In this document: piece after piece, positions 18,646 through 28,063 of the stretch | How positions within the stretch are numbered: position 1 is the first letter of the stretch | How the letters are laid out: each line of letters opens with the position of its first letter | Source of the DNA: Paraburkholderia phytofirmans PsJN | GTDB lineage: Bacteria; Pseudomonadota; Gammaproteobacteria; Burkholderiales; Burkholderiaceae | DNA length: 64,000 bases | NCBI RefSeq assembly: GCF_000020125.1 | Contig: NC_010676.1 | Span: 3,038,001 to 3,102,000 of the forward strand | Direction of reading: 5' to 3' | Made by a program: the position numbers and the translations under genes | The notes under the pieces: generated by a model | Told to the model about the DNA's origin: nothing | The model's database searches: none | What the model saw: only the letters and a program-made list of their open reading frames with translations

Positions 18646-18757
18646 AAGGTTTAGTTTAGCGTCGGCAGCAAGCCCGGCAGCCTGGCGGCGGCCTTGGCCC
18701 CGCTATGCAGTTGACGTTCGGCGCACGTGTACTTGGGAGGATGCCCATTCGCCCATC

Positions 18758-19468
18758 TCAAGGGGATACGCGTACCTCGTTGTTGATCCGCTCGTGAATG
18801 GCCTCGCAATGGCGAACTAGTGCCGGACGCGAGAGCACGTACTGCTTCAACGGCGTGTCGATCCGGTAGAAGTAGATGTTGGCGACAAAGCCATAGATCG
18901 CCGCGTCGACGGTTGCCGGCTCGGGGCCGAAAACGAATCCGTCGTTGCCAAGCAGATCCGCCACGACACGCAGATCGTCGATACCTCTCGCATAGACCTG
19001 CTCCGGCTCATAGCGGCCAATGCCTTGATAGTGATAGCGCAGCCGGTTGTATTCACGCGCGGCTTCCAGATCGCTCGCACTCACGTCTTCGTGTGTGGCG
19101 AGAATGGCGTCGCGGAAAGACGGCCAGAAGCGGTCGTCGCGCCAGCGTGAAAAGCTCATCGGCCAGTACAGGTCGTCGAGCGTTCTTCGAACCAGGAAGT
19201 CGAGATTCAACTGTCCCGGCGAAAGCGCGTGGTCGATGCGCAGGTCGTACCGGTGCTTTAAATGAGCGATGATCCCATCGCTATCGCCGATCGTTTCTTC
19301 GCCATCGACCAGATACGGCAACTGTCCGCGCGGCGCAAGGCTCGTGTCGAGGATGTGCCGATGCTCGAACTCCATCCCGCACAGACGCATGAACGCGAAT
19401 ACCTTGAGACCGAAGGGATTGTTGTCGGCGACGCCGAACAGGTCGGGATAGGAATAAAGCGTCATCAT
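18758..19468 (-). CDS. Glutathione S-transferase-like (metaxin/Fax type) protein
   Basis: A 236-residue two-domain GST-fold protein. The N-terminal thioredoxin-like half begins MMTLYSYPDLFGVADNNPFGLKVFAFMRLCG, with GQLPYLVDGEETIGDSDGIIAHL giving the cis-proline (LP) and the acidic/serine (DSD) glutathione-site pattern. The C-terminal half is helical. The NPFGLK...RLCG pattern resembles the failed-axon/metaxin-like subgroup rather than classic GSTs, so catalytic activity is uncertain. GAGGAG lies 6 bases before the ATG pair at 19468, so this start was preferred over the upstream ATG at 19495. Confidence 0.8.
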   Translation of the reverse strand: MMTLYSYPDLFGVADNNPFGLKVFAFMRLCGMEFEHRHILDTSLAPRGQLPYLVDGEETIGDSDGIIAHLKHRYDLRIDHALSPGQLNLDFLVRRTLDDLYWPMSFSRWRDDRFWPSFRDAILATHEDVSASDLEAAREYNRLRYHYQGIGRYEPEQVYARGIDDLRVVADLLGNDGFVFGPEPATVDAAIYGFVANIYFYRIDTPLKQYVLSRPALVRHCEAIHERINNEVRVSP

Positions 19469-19679
19469 GAGGCACTCCTCGCCAGGGACCGTCACTTTGC
19501 GAAGTAGTCGCTACCGCGGAGTGCGGAAGTGAGCGGGCACGATGCTGCCAAGCTTACTCGACTCGTGGTTGACCGTCATGTGATTGGCGTGCGAACGCGT
19601 CGATCGGGCGCGCGGACGCCCGGTGAACGTATGTCGGCGTAAATGGTTTTCCCGAGGCGGGCTGCGCTATCTCCCTAGC

Positions 19680-20702
19680 TCAGTGACCCAAGCCGCTCCT
19701 GGCAAGTTGCTGTTCAACGAACTGGGCAAACAGCGAATGCAGATGCGTCGTCGGATGAAGGTCGTCGGCGAACATGTACGTCTGGTCCGCGTTGCTGGTC
19801 ACGTAGGTTGGAGGCGAACACAGCAAGGCCGTGTTATCCGGCGTTTTCTTCGGGTCGCAGGCCTGGCCCGTGTTCGACACGGCAAAGCCATTGGCCTGAA
19901 AGTTAGCGATGATCCCGTTCAACCACGTATAGGCATCGACCTGGATGACTTTCGCTTGCACACCCGCGGTTTGCAACCCGGTGTTCAGAGTGTCGTTGAA
20001 CAATTGCGATAACTGGGTCAAGTTTGCGCCGCCATCGGACGAGGCAAGACCGGTTGGCGAGAGCCCGACATTCGGAACATTGACCACCACGACGTGCGCG
20101 CCGCCGTTCTGGACGATCTGCCCGACGACCTGAGCCAGCGTGCTGGCCGCCGTCTGCACGGTCGGCGCCGCAGCAGGCAACTGCCCGGCGCGAAGCACGT
20201 CGTTCGCGCCGGCCCAGACGAGCACCAGTTGATTGGAATTGAAACTGCCGTGCGCCGAAAGATAGCTGGACACCTGCTGATTGACCGGCATCTCGATGTT
20301 GCCGATCACCGAGGTCAGAAAGTCCGATTGGTTGGCCGGCGTCGCTACAGTAGCACCGCCTTCCGCATAACCGAGGCCGCCTTGCGCAGTAAGCTTGTGC
20401 GTGATATCGATCGTGTACGCAGCCTTTAGCGTGTCGCCGTAGTACTGCGCGACGTCCTGAGTCCACACCTGCCCGGGATTAGTCGTAAAACGGCCGCCGC
20501 CGACCGCGCTTGCGAGCGGCGCGTAGGTTCCGACGTCGGAAAGGCTGTCGCCGAACGAGACGATTTGCAGATTGATGCCGCCTGCCGGTGTCGCAGCTGG
20601 GCTGCCGCTATTCGAGTCGCCTCCGTGCCCACCGCATGCCGTAAGCAGTGAGACCGCCACTGCAAAAATTGCAGCGCGTACCGTGTCATTTCTTCTTGGC
20701 AT
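19680..20702 (-). CDS. GDSL/SGNH-hydrolase lipoprotein
   Basis: A 340-residue esterase/lipase-like protein. The N-terminus has a lipoprotein signal with lipobox LLTACGG, so it is probably lipid-anchored. Block I (IVSFGDSLSDVGTY), block III (VWAGANDVL) and block V (ADDLHPTTHLHSLF, carrying the catalytic Asp and His) define the SGNH family. The length fits secreted GDSL lipases without an autotransporter barrel. No partner gene is adjacent. Confidence 0.9.
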   Translation of the reverse strand: MPRRNDTVRAAIFAVAVSLLTACGGHGGDSNSGSPAATPAGGINLQIVSFGDSLSDVGTYAPLASAVGGGRFTTNPGQVWTQDVAQYYGDTLKAAYTIDITHKLTAQGGLGYAEGGATVATPANQSDFLTSVIGNIEMPVNQQVSSYLSAHGSFNSNQLVLVWAGANDVLRAGQLPAAAPTVQTAASTLAQVVGQIVQNGGAHVVVVNVPNVGLSPTGLASSDGGANLTQLSQLFNDTLNTGLQTAGVQAKVIQVDAYTWLNGIIANFQANGFAVSNTGQACDPKKTPDNTALLCSPPTYVTSNADQTYMFADDLHPTTHLHSLFAQFVEQQLARSGLGH

Positions 20703-21025
20703 CGCAACGTCTCCCTGGCTGGCTGGAGACGTTGCGACGTTACAGCTTGATTGCCGGTCGCTCTCTCCCGATAAGCACTCTTTTAAAGCAATAAGCGTGC
20801 GCTATCGTGACCGGCGCTGCGCTGACGTCGTGCAGGCTTTCGAGAACGCTGTGCGACGCGGAGCAATCAGGGGAACACCGCCGCTTTCAAGGGAAGGATT
20901 CTGTAGCAACCCAGCGTCCCGTTTTCGGCGCATCCCTCGTGGCATATCTGACGCATTTCGCCAGCGTAGAATCACACACTCGCTTCGAGACACCCGCTCC
21001 CTATTACACGCAAAACGGCTCCGAC
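20703..21025. other. Intergenic region before the broken LysR gene
   Basis: About 320 bases between the divergent GDSL gene and the LysR pseudogene. It must hold the GDSL promoter. I see no gene, repeat or clear operator. Confidence 0.5.
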
Positions 21026-21940
21026 ATGGAAATCAAGTGGATCGAGGATTTCATCGCACTTTCCCAGTATCAAAGCTTCTCGCGCGCGGCGGAGTTTCGG
21101 AATGTCACCCAGTCAGGGTTCAGCAGGCGCATTCAGTCACTTGAGCAGTGAGTGGGCGCGGACCTGATCGACCGCAGCAGTTTCCCGCCGACGCTGACGC
21201 CTGCAGGACAACTGTTTCGTGAGGCCGCAGTCGACATACTGGGAAAACTGTTCGATACGCGGGCCATCATTCGCATCGATCAACGCATGGCGGGCAAAGG
21301 CTTGCAGATTGCAGCGGGCCATACGATCGCGCTGAGTTTCTTGCCGGCCTGGTTGAAGGCGCTCACGGCGCGTTTCGGCGAGGTCCGCGCCCGAGTGATA
21401 CCCACCAATGTCCACGACTCCATTCTGATGCTCGTGAACGGCAATTGCGAACTGATGTTTGCTTATCATCACCCGGAGCTTCCGCTGCACCTCGACCCGG
21501 TCAGGTACGAGCATCTCACCGTGGGCGTCGATGTGCTGCTGCCTGTTTGCCGACCCAATCCACGTGGCGCGCCTATGTTCCGGCTGCCGGGAACGGCGGC
21601 CCGAGCCTTGCCGTTGATTTCGTATACGGAAACCAGTTACTTCGGCCGCTGCCTTGCCCTGCTTTTGAGCCGGGTCGACACGACGCCGGCTTTGCGGCCG
21701 CACTACGAGTCCGATATGGCCGAGGTGCTCAAGAAACTGGTGCTGGAAGGCGAAGGTATCGCATGGCTTCCCAAAAGCTCGATCGTCGCCGAACTCGACG
21801 CGGGCGAGTTGGTCCTCGCGGGCCGCGACACATGGAGTCTCGAAGTCGAATTGCGCGCCTACCGGGATGCGTCGAATCGCAATGAGTTTCTCGACATGCT
21901 CTGGCGCCACCTTCGCGCTGCGTCGCCGGCGGTCGATTAG
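21026..21940 (+). pseudogene. LysR-family regulator interrupted by one in-frame stop
   Basis: A complete LysR-type regulator (304 codons) except for a TGA at 21149-21151. The N-terminal helix-turn-helix MEIKWIEDFIALSQYQSFSR...GFSRRIQSLEQ ends at the stop, and the same frame continues VGADLIDRSSFPPTLTPAGQLF through the effector domain to 21940. LysR proteins normally read LEQWVGADLIDR here, so a tryptophan codon TGG has most simply become TGA. A GTG directly after the stop could restart a product without the DNA-binding domain. It lies just upstream of the symporter/racemase pair, which it probably regulated. A sequencing error or readthrough remains possible. Confidence 0.85.
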
Positions 21941-22043
21941 GGGTTAACCCGCCTTATGCGAGTTTCGCATATCCCCATGCCAGACCCGCATCGTGTGTTT
22001 TTTGCCCGTCTCTATCATCCGTCCATACACCTTCCTCGGACTG

Positions 22044-23357
22044 ATGGAAATGAAAAACCGTCTTACTTTCTATATTGTGGCCGGCATGGCGCTCGGCGTG
22101 ATCGTCGGCTATGTGTGTCATCGCAGCGCTGCGGGCGCTGCCGAAGCGAAGACCATCGCGGGTTACTTCTCGATCATTACCGACATTTTCTTGCGGCTCG
22201 TGAAGATGATCATCGCGCCGCTAGTCTTCGCGACGTTGGTGTCTGGGCTCGCCGGCATGGAAGGCACAAGCGATGTGCGCAGGATCGGGTTCAGGTCGGT
22301 GGGATGGTTCGTATGCGCGTCGCTATTCTCGCTCGCGCTCGGCCTCGCCCTCGCGAACGCGCTGCAACCTGGTGCGGGACTGCATATGACGCAGACCAGT
22401 TCCGACGTGGCCACGGGCCTGAACACCGCGGGCCTGAATTTCAAGGACTTCGTCACGCACGCGTTTCCTTCCAGCATCATCGATGCGATGGCGCGAAACG
22501 ACATCCTGCAGATCCTTGTCTTTTCCGTCCTGTTCGGCGTCGTTCTAAGCGCCATCAAAAAAGACCCGCGTGTCACACCGTTGATCGCCGGCATCGATGC
22601 GCTCGTACCGGCCATGTTGAAACTGACCGACTACGTGATGCGGCTCGCGCCCATCGGTGTCTTTGGCGCTCTGGCATCCGCGATTACCGTGAATGGCCTG
22701 GATGTGCTGACCACGTACGGCAAGCTCGTCGGCAGTTTCTATCTCGGTCTCGTCACGCTGTGGATTGTCCTCATCTTCGTCGGCTATGCCTTTCTGGGCA
22801 AGTCGATCTGGAGGTTGTTGAAAGCGGTCCGGGAACCCGCCATGCTCGCCTTTTCGACCGCGAGTAGCGAGGCTGCTTACCCGCGTCTTACCGAGAAGCT
22901 CGAAGCGTTCGGTATCGACAAGAAAGTCGTCGGTTTTACGCTGCCGCTCGGCTACGCGTTCAATCTCGACGGCTCGATGATGTATCAGGCGTTTGCCGCG
23001 ATTTTCATTGCGCAGGCATTCGGCATCGACATGCCGCTCGGCGCGCAGATCATGATGTTGCTGGTCTTGATGTTGAGCAGCAAGGGAATGGCCGGCGTCG
23101 CAAGAGGTTCCGTGGTGGTGGTGGCCGCCATTGCGCCGATGTTTCATCTGCCTCCTTCCGGCGTAGTGCTGATCCTCGCGATCGATCAGATACTCGATAT
23201 GGGGCGAACCGCGACGAATGTAATTGGCAATAGCATCGCGACGGCGGTTATCGCGAAGTGGGAAGCGAAGCGTGCGGTCAAACATATCGACGGCGCCGAC
23301 AGCCCGGCGTTGGGCCGATTGCAAGAATTGCGCGAATTGCAAGGCGAGACGAAATGA
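22044..23357 (+). CDS. Dicarboxylate/amino-acid:cation symporter (GltP/DctA family)
   Basis: A 437-residue inner-membrane protein of the DAACS family, which imports glutamate, aspartate or C4-dicarboxylates with H+ or Na+. Family marks: LRLVKMIIAPLVFATLVSGLAGM, the serine-rich loop FSTASSEAAYPR, LPLGYAFNLDGSMMYQ, SSKGMAGVARGSVVVVAA, and AIDQILDMGRTATNVIGN. The start MEMKNRLTFYIVAGMALG near 22044 fits the family N-terminus; the open frame to 21993 adds an atypical leader. The stop overlaps the racemase start as ATGA, suggesting that the substrate is an acidic amino acid or related compound. Confidence 0.92.
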   Translation: MEMKNRLTFYIVAGMALGVIVGYVCHRSAAGAAEAKTIAGYFSIITDIFLRLVKMIIAPLVFATLVSGLAGMEGTSDVRRIGFRSVGWFVCASLFSLALGLALANALQPGAGLHMTQTSSDVATGLNTAGLNFKDFVTHAFPSSIIDAMARNDILQILVFSVLFGVVLSAIKKDPRVTPLIAGIDALVPAMLKLTDYVMRLAPIGVFGALASAITVNGLDVLTTYGKLVGSFYLGLVTLWIVLIFVGYAFLGKSIWRLLKAVREPAMLAFSTASSEAAYPRLTEKLEAFGIDKKVVGFTLPLGYAFNLDGSMMYQAFAAIFIAQAFGIDMPLGAQIMMLLVLMLSSKGMAGVARGSVVVVAAIAPMFHLPPSGVVLILAIDQILDMGRTATNVIGNSIATAVIAKWEAKRAVKHIDGADSPALGRLQELRELQGETK

Positions 23358-24847
23358 TCGGCGCAAGCGTGCTGAGCGGGAAAAAGTTCGGCGTGGTGGG
23401 CGGCCTGGGTCCGCTGGCGAGCGCCGACGTCTTTTTCAAGCTCGTTAAATCGACACCCGCGTCGAGCGATGCGGAACACGTCGACGTCATCTTCGAGCAG
23501 CATCCGTTTCGCGGCGCGGTCGCCGGTGGCGAAGCAACGACTCAGCGGAAGCTGTACATCTTCGACATGATCAGCGGTTTCGAGAAGCGAGGCGTGACGA
23601 CCGTCGTACTCCCGTGCTTTCTCAGCCATACGTTCATCGATGAGTTGAAGGCTAACTCACCGCTGCAGATTGTCGATATGGTCGAAGCCGTGCGCAGCCA
23701 TGTGCGTAGAAAATTTCCGACGGCACGGCGAATCGGCGTGCTGACCTCGGACTTCACCCGTCGAAAAGGCTTGTTTGAAAAATACTTCGCGACGCCGGAG
23801 TTTGAAGTCATTCATCCCCGCCCACGCGAGGACATCGACCTCGTCACGGAAGCGGTTTACGGCGCGAACGGCGTCAAGAGCGGCAACCTGTCCGGCCGGC
23901 CTGTTGCACTTCTGCGCGAGGCGTGCGAGGACCTGATCGCACAAGGCGCAGATATCATCGTGCCGGGCCTTACCGAAATCGCACTTGTGGCCGAGGAAAT
24001 GGATCTGTTTCGCGTACCGCTCATCGATTCGAATCTCGCCTATGCGCAGTACGTGATAGCGAGCGATTACGGTTCGCCTGAATCGATTTTCAAAGTAGGC
24101 GTGGTGGGTGGCGTTGGTCCGGCGGCGACGGTGGATTTCATGCAGAAGATCGTGCGCAACACGCCGGCGAATCGCGACCAGGACCACATCAAGCTTTTGA
24201 TTGAACAGAACCCCCAGATTCCCGATCGCACGGAAAACCTGATTGGCGACGGCCCCGATCCGACTATTTCGCTCTACGCGACCTGCAAAAAGCTCGAGTC
24301 GGGCGATGCGGATCTCATCGCTATTCCGTGCAACACGGCGCATGCATTTGTCGAACGCATTCAGCCGTATCTGAGCATACCGATCGTCAATATGCTGACG
24401 GTGACGGTCCGTCATCTTCGAGAGACGTATCCGGCGCTTCGCTCCGTCGGCGTGCTGGCCACTTCGGGGACGATCGCAAGCGGCGTCTACGAGAAAGCAC
24501 TGGAATCAGAGGGATTGCGGCAAACCGTGCCGCGCGCGGAATTGCAGGCGCGGGTCATGGAAGCAATCTACGGCAATAAAGGCGTGAAAGCAGGCTTTAC
24601 CACCGGGCAGTGCCTGGACGATATCTCCGCTGCCATTGATGGACTCGTTGCGGAAGGTGTGGAAGTCATCATCCTGGGATGCACCGAGTTGCCGCTTCTA
24701 TTGCCGAAGCAGAGCTTCGTGGGCACGACCGGCGCGCGCGTCAGTCTGGTCGATCCGACCGATGTCCTTGCACGGCAATGCGTGATTCTGGCGACGGCGC
24801 CCGCGCTACCCGGTCCGGTCTTTAGCGCGCCCGGTCGATCGCGCTGA
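23354..24847 (+). CDS. Tandem-fused aspartate/glutamate racemase family protein
   Basis: A 497-residue protein made of two racemase domains in tandem: domain 1 (about 10-235, starting KFGVVGGLGPLASADVFF) and domain 2 (about 245-485, starting FKVGVVGGVGPAATVDFM). Family enzymes are usually single domains of about 230 residues using two cysteines. Domain 2 has both (AIPCNTAHAF and ILGCTELPLL). Domain 1 keeps the first (VLPCFLSHTF), but the second site reads VPGLTEIALV, with Leu in place of Cys. Domain 1 is therefore probably inactive or altered. Translational coupling to the symporter supports conversion of an imported D- or L-amino acid. Confidence 0.87.
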   Translation: MIGASVLSGKKFGVVGGLGPLASADVFFKLVKSTPASSDAEHVDVIFEQHPFRGAVAGGEATTQRKLYIFDMISGFEKRGVTTVVLPCFLSHTFIDELKANSPLQIVDMVEAVRSHVRRKFPTARRIGVLTSDFTRRKGLFEKYFATPEFEVIHPRPREDIDLVTEAVYGANGVKSGNLSGRPVALLREACEDLIAQGADIIVPGLTEIALVAEEMDLFRVPLIDSNLAYAQYVIASDYGSPESIFKVGVVGGVGPAATVDFMQKIVRNTPANRDQDHIKLLIEQNPQIPDRTENLIGDGPDPTISLYATCKKLESGDADLIAIPCNTAHAFVERIQPYLSIPIVNMLTVTVRHLRETYPALRSVGVLATSGTIASGVYEKALESEGLRQTVPRAELQARVMEAIYGNKGVKAGFTTGQCLDDISAAIDGLVAEGVEVIILGCTELPLLLPKQSFVGTTGARVSLVDPTDVLARQCVILATAPALPGPVFSAPGRSR

Positions 24848-25406
24848 CGGCCAACTCGTGCGCCAGGTCCGCGTACAGTTCGGCCCACTTGCCTATCAAA
24901 CTGGGATCATCGGTCAGAAAAAGCGGATGTTCGGCCCAGGCGCTGACGTCCGCACCTTTCCAGGCCATTTCGAATATCCGCAACTCCTCATCCTCGCTGA
25001 CGCCGACGTCAACCAGTTCGCCGAACGAGGCCAGGTTGGAGAGCGACACATTTTCGGCCGCGATGCCGTGGATAGCGGCCAACGCGCCGGTCGCCCGCTT
25101 TCGGGCGTCGTCACGGCTGCCGGCAAACAGGAACACGATGCTTTCGCTGTGCGCGTTGTTCGCCACCGCCCGATACAGCGAAGTTTTGCAGCGATGACTC
25201 AGTTGCGTGCCCATGGTTGCCCCCGGTTCCGAAAACTGTTCGTCGTTTTGCTCCACCACCTCAGTTGCGCCGATTTGCGTCTCCGGGCGCTGCTGCCGGT
25301 CGCGGTATCTGTCGCTGCTCCAGTACAGGTAAATACCGCACACAACCAGGCAGGCCAGCGCGAGAATCCCGACGCCTCCAAGTATCGCAAGATCCGCATG
25401 CGCCAT
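24822..25406 (-). CDS. Hypothetical protein with one N-terminal membrane helix
   Basis: A 194-residue protein I do not recognise. An N-terminal hydrophobic helix (about 7-28, LAILGGVGILALACLVVCGIYLYW) is followed by a charged linker and a soluble domain that includes RCKTSLYRAVANNAHSESIVFLFAGSRDD and FEMAWKGADVSAWAEHPLFL. It is likely a single-pass inner-membrane protein facing the cytoplasm. It overlaps the racemase gene tail-to-tail by 26 bases. GAGG before the ATG supports the start. Confidence 0.65.
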   Translation of the reverse strand: MAHADLAILGGVGILALACLVVCGIYLYWSSDRYRDRQQRPETQIGATEVVEQNDEQFSEPGATMGTQLSHRCKTSLYRAVANNAHSESIVFLFAGSRDDARKRATGALAAIHGIAAENVSLSNLASFGELVDVGVSEDEELRIFEMAWKGADVSAWAEHPLFLTDDPSLIGKWAELYADLAHELAVSAIDRAR

Positions 25407-25816
25407 TTCGGGCCTCCTCTAGTCTCGCGCGTGTCACGCCCGCCATTGCGGGACCTTGCCGGCACGCTATCTATCAGAATACGGCGGCCCCACGCGACTT
25501 TTTAAACCGTCCCACGCATGACCCGGACGCGGGCAGCGGAAAATCGGTCTGCTCGCATCGCCAGCGTGGCCATTGCGAGCGCAGGAACGATGCTTCGAGT
25601 ATCTGATGGGAGTGGCTAATGATCAACAGAGCACACCTCTCTATTGACCAATCGATCGCGCTATAGGACGCTATGAGGCTATGACAATGCGCCGGACGGC
25701 TGCCACGTCGCGCGCTCGTCTCCTGAAAACGCCGCGCCGCAAAACGCCCGGCCCAAGTCGCGGCGCGTAATTTCAGTGGTTTCTTTAGCAGTGGGTGCGC
25801 ATGCCGCCCATTGCAT
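25407..25816. other. Intergenic region without evident genes
   Basis: About 410 bases between two minus-strand hypothetical genes. Short open frames have no ribosome-binding site or family resemblance. I see no strong hairpin or repeat. Confidence 0.5.
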
Positions 25817-26206
25817 CTACACCCCGGCCAGCGCCGGGAGTTCCACCTCGTAAGAAACCCGTTCGCGCCAGCTGTTCATTTCCGGCTGATGAGCCACGCG
25901 ACTCTGACGCGGCGCGCTGTCGACATGTCTCGGCAGCGGCGCCGGATAGCGTGCACGTTTCTTCTCAAGAATGGCCTGGCTCAAAAACTCCGCGCTGTAC
26001 GCCTTCAACAGGTGCGCATGATGTGCTTCGATGTACGCGGCGATCTGCGCCTGTTCACCGTCGATCGTAGCGAGCAGCTTCAGCGTCTGCGCATCCCAAC
26101 GAAAGCGCAGGCCGAGTTCATCGAAAGCGGCGTTATAGGCGCACAGTTGCGCCTGGATTTCAGCATGGTGCGCGCTGTCGCCAGCGTCGAATTGCGAGGG
26201 GTTCAT
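25817..26206 (-). CDS. Hypothetical protein, 129 residues
   Basis: I do not recognise the family. The protein begins MNPSQFDAGDSAHHAEIQAQLCAYNAAFDELGLRFRWDA and is mainly helical and His/Ala-rich in its first 80 residues, then Arg/Pro-rich. There is no signal peptide or membrane helix. GGAG lies 6 bases before the ATG at 26206, which favours it over an ATG 4 codons upstream. It is divergent from the oxalate operon; the spacer holds a long concentric dyad. Confidence 0.6.
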   Translation of the reverse strand: MNPSQFDAGDSAHHAEIQAQLCAYNAAFDELGLRFRWDAQTLKLLATIDGEQAQIAAYIEAHHAHLLKAYSAEFLSQAILEKKRARYPAPLPRHVDSAPRQSRVAHQPEMNSWRERVSYEVELPALAGV

Positions 26207-26257
26207 GGTCGTCTCCATCAGGCAGGTGGCATGAACGAAGAGTAGAAGAGCCCATAA

Positions 26258-26305
26258 ATAAACAATAGTTAAAGTTTTTTCGAAAAACGATAGTGCTTTG
26301 TTTAT
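26258..26305. promoter_or_regulatory. Concentric 48-bp dyad, possible operator
   Basis: Perfect palindrome TTTTTCGAAAAA (26276-26287), flanked symmetrically at 10 bases on each side by inverted arms ATAAACAA (26258-26265) and TTGTTTAT (26298-26305). All share one centre at 26281.5. The site lies in a strongly AT-rich island 52 bases upstream of the minus-strand gene and about 360 bases upstream of the oxalate antiporter gene. Such geometry suits a dimer-of-dimers regulator. The rest of the 26207-26668 gap shows no gene. Confidence 0.35.
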
Positions 26306-26668
26306 ATATTGGTTTACCCCAAGTGGTCACGGCATCAAGTTTCGCCCACCTTGGACAGCGGGCAATCGCCGTCAATCGGCCCGTGGGCAAGGGCGACAGC
26401 GCATCCATTAGGAATGCCGAATGCAAACCATAAAATGTTTTAACTTTTCCTTATTGCTGTTCTCGCGCAGCATCCACTCAGACGCGCTGCACGACCCATT
26501 GCCTCTCACTCGCCGGTTGCTCTCGACGGGTAAGGGTTTTCGTTAGTGCAGCTCCCTCTGGCCGACCATTGGCGCCTCGCTGCCGCAAATAAAACGGCGA
26601 TGAAGCGGTTCGATCACGTAAGTCCAACGCGCCGTTTGAGCGCGACGGAATATACAGGAGACGGAGAC

Positions 26669-28000
26669 ATGGGACATTCCAGTGCATCGGAAAGAGGCCG
26701 CACTGCATTCACGCATCACCGCTGGGTGCAACTCGCGATCGGCATTGTGTGCATGGGGCTCGTCGCGAATCTGCAATACGCGTGGACGCTGTTCGTCGTA
26801 CCCATGGACAACGCCCACCATTGGGGACAAGCGGCGATCCAGACGGCATTCACGATCTTCATCGTCACCGAAACCTGGCTCGTGCCCGTCGAAGGCTGGC
26901 TCGTCGACAAGTTCGGGCCGCGCCCGGTCGTCATCGGCGGCTCGCTGTGTGCGGCGCTCGGCTGGATCATCGACGCCCATGCGAACAGTCTCGCCGAGCT
27001 GTACGCCGCGGCAGTCATCGCCGGGATCGGCGCGGGCTGCGTGTACGGCACCTGTGTGGGCACGGCGCTCAAATGGTTTCCGGACAAGCGCGGTCTCGCG
27101 GCGGGTTTGACCGCCGCAGGTTTTGGCGCCGGCGCGGCCGTCACCGTGATCCCGATTGCCGACATGATCCAACGCTCGGGCTATCAGCACACCTTCATGT
27201 TCTTCGGCATTTTCCAGGGCGTCTGCATTCTGCTGCTCGCCACCATGCTGATTCGGCCGAAGCCGCCCGCTACCGCCGTCGCCACTAAACGCATCGTCGC
27301 TAGCAAGATCGACTACACCCCTGGCGAGATGATCCGTTCGCCGCTCTTCTGGGTGCTGTATCTGATGTTCGTGTTCGTTGCAGCCGGCGGCATCATCGCG
27401 ACTGCGCAGCTCGGGCCGATTGCGAAGGAATTCGGCTTCGCCAAGCTACCCGTGAGCCTGATGGGCATCACGCTGCCGCTCCTCACGATGACACTGTCCA
27501 TCGACAACCTGTGCAACGGTTTTACCCGTCCGTTGTGCGGCTTTCTTTCGGATCGCATCGGCCGGGAAAACACGATGTTCATGATCTTTCTCGGCGAAGG
27601 CGTCGCACTGCTGGGACTCATGCAGTTCGGCCATAACCCGTATGCCTTCATGTTCTTCGCCGCCGCCGTATTCCTGTGCTGGGGCGAAATCTTCTCGATC
27701 TTCCCGGCGACCTGCGCGGATACGTTCGGCAGCAAATACGCCGCAGCCAACGCGGGAACGCTGTACACCGCGAAGGGCACGGCATCGATGCTGGTGCCGC
27801 TGGCATCGGTGCTGTCGGCGAACGGCGGATGGAGCACGGTGTTCATCTCCGCCGCCGTAGTGTCGATCGCGGCAGCCGTGTCCGCGAAATTCATCCTCGC
27901 CCCCATGAGAAAGCGCTGGATCGAAAACTCAGGCGCGCCGGCCAGCGTCGTTATCGCCGAAGCACGGCTGCAGCCGTCGTCCGGCGGCTCGCCTGATTGA
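26669..28000 (+). CDS. oxlT: MFS oxalate:formate antiporter-like transporter
   Basis: A 443-residue, 12-helix major facilitator of the oxalate:formate antiporter family. It carries VKL-type MFS loops (GWLVDKFGPRPVVIGG, RPLCGFLSDRIGRENTM) and GAGCVYGTCVGTALKWFPDKRGLAAGLTAAGFGAGA, typical of OxlT-like proteins. It exchanges external oxalate for formate made by the downstream enzymes. The ATG at 26669 follows AGGAGACGGAGAC, and the frame open to 26546 was trimmed. It is the first gene of a three-gene oxalate operon, 63 bases before oxc. Confidence 0.9.
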   Translation: MGHSSASERGRTAFTHHRWVQLAIGIVCMGLVANLQYAWTLFVVPMDNAHHWGQAAIQTAFTIFIVTETWLVPVEGWLVDKFGPRPVVIGGSLCAALGWIIDAHANSLAELYAAAVIAGIGAGCVYGTCVGTALKWFPDKRGLAAGLTAAGFGAGAAVTVIPIADMIQRSGYQHTFMFFGIFQGVCILLLATMLIRPKPPATAVATKRIVASKIDYTPGEMIRSPLFWVLYLMFVFVAAGGIIATAQLGPIAKEFGFAKLPVSLMGITLPLLTMTLSIDNLCNGFTRPLCGFLSDRIGRENTMFMIFLGEGVALLGLMQFGHNPYAFMFFAAAVFLCWGEIFSIFPATCADTFGSKYAAANAGTLYTAKGTASMLVPLASVLSANGGWSTVFISAAVVSIAAAVSAKFILAPMRKRWIENSGAPASVVIAEARLQPSSGGSPD

Positions 28001-28063
28001 CTGACCACGTGAGCGCCCCGCTCACGAAATACCACACACGCCCCGCCACCAAGGAGAGATGTC

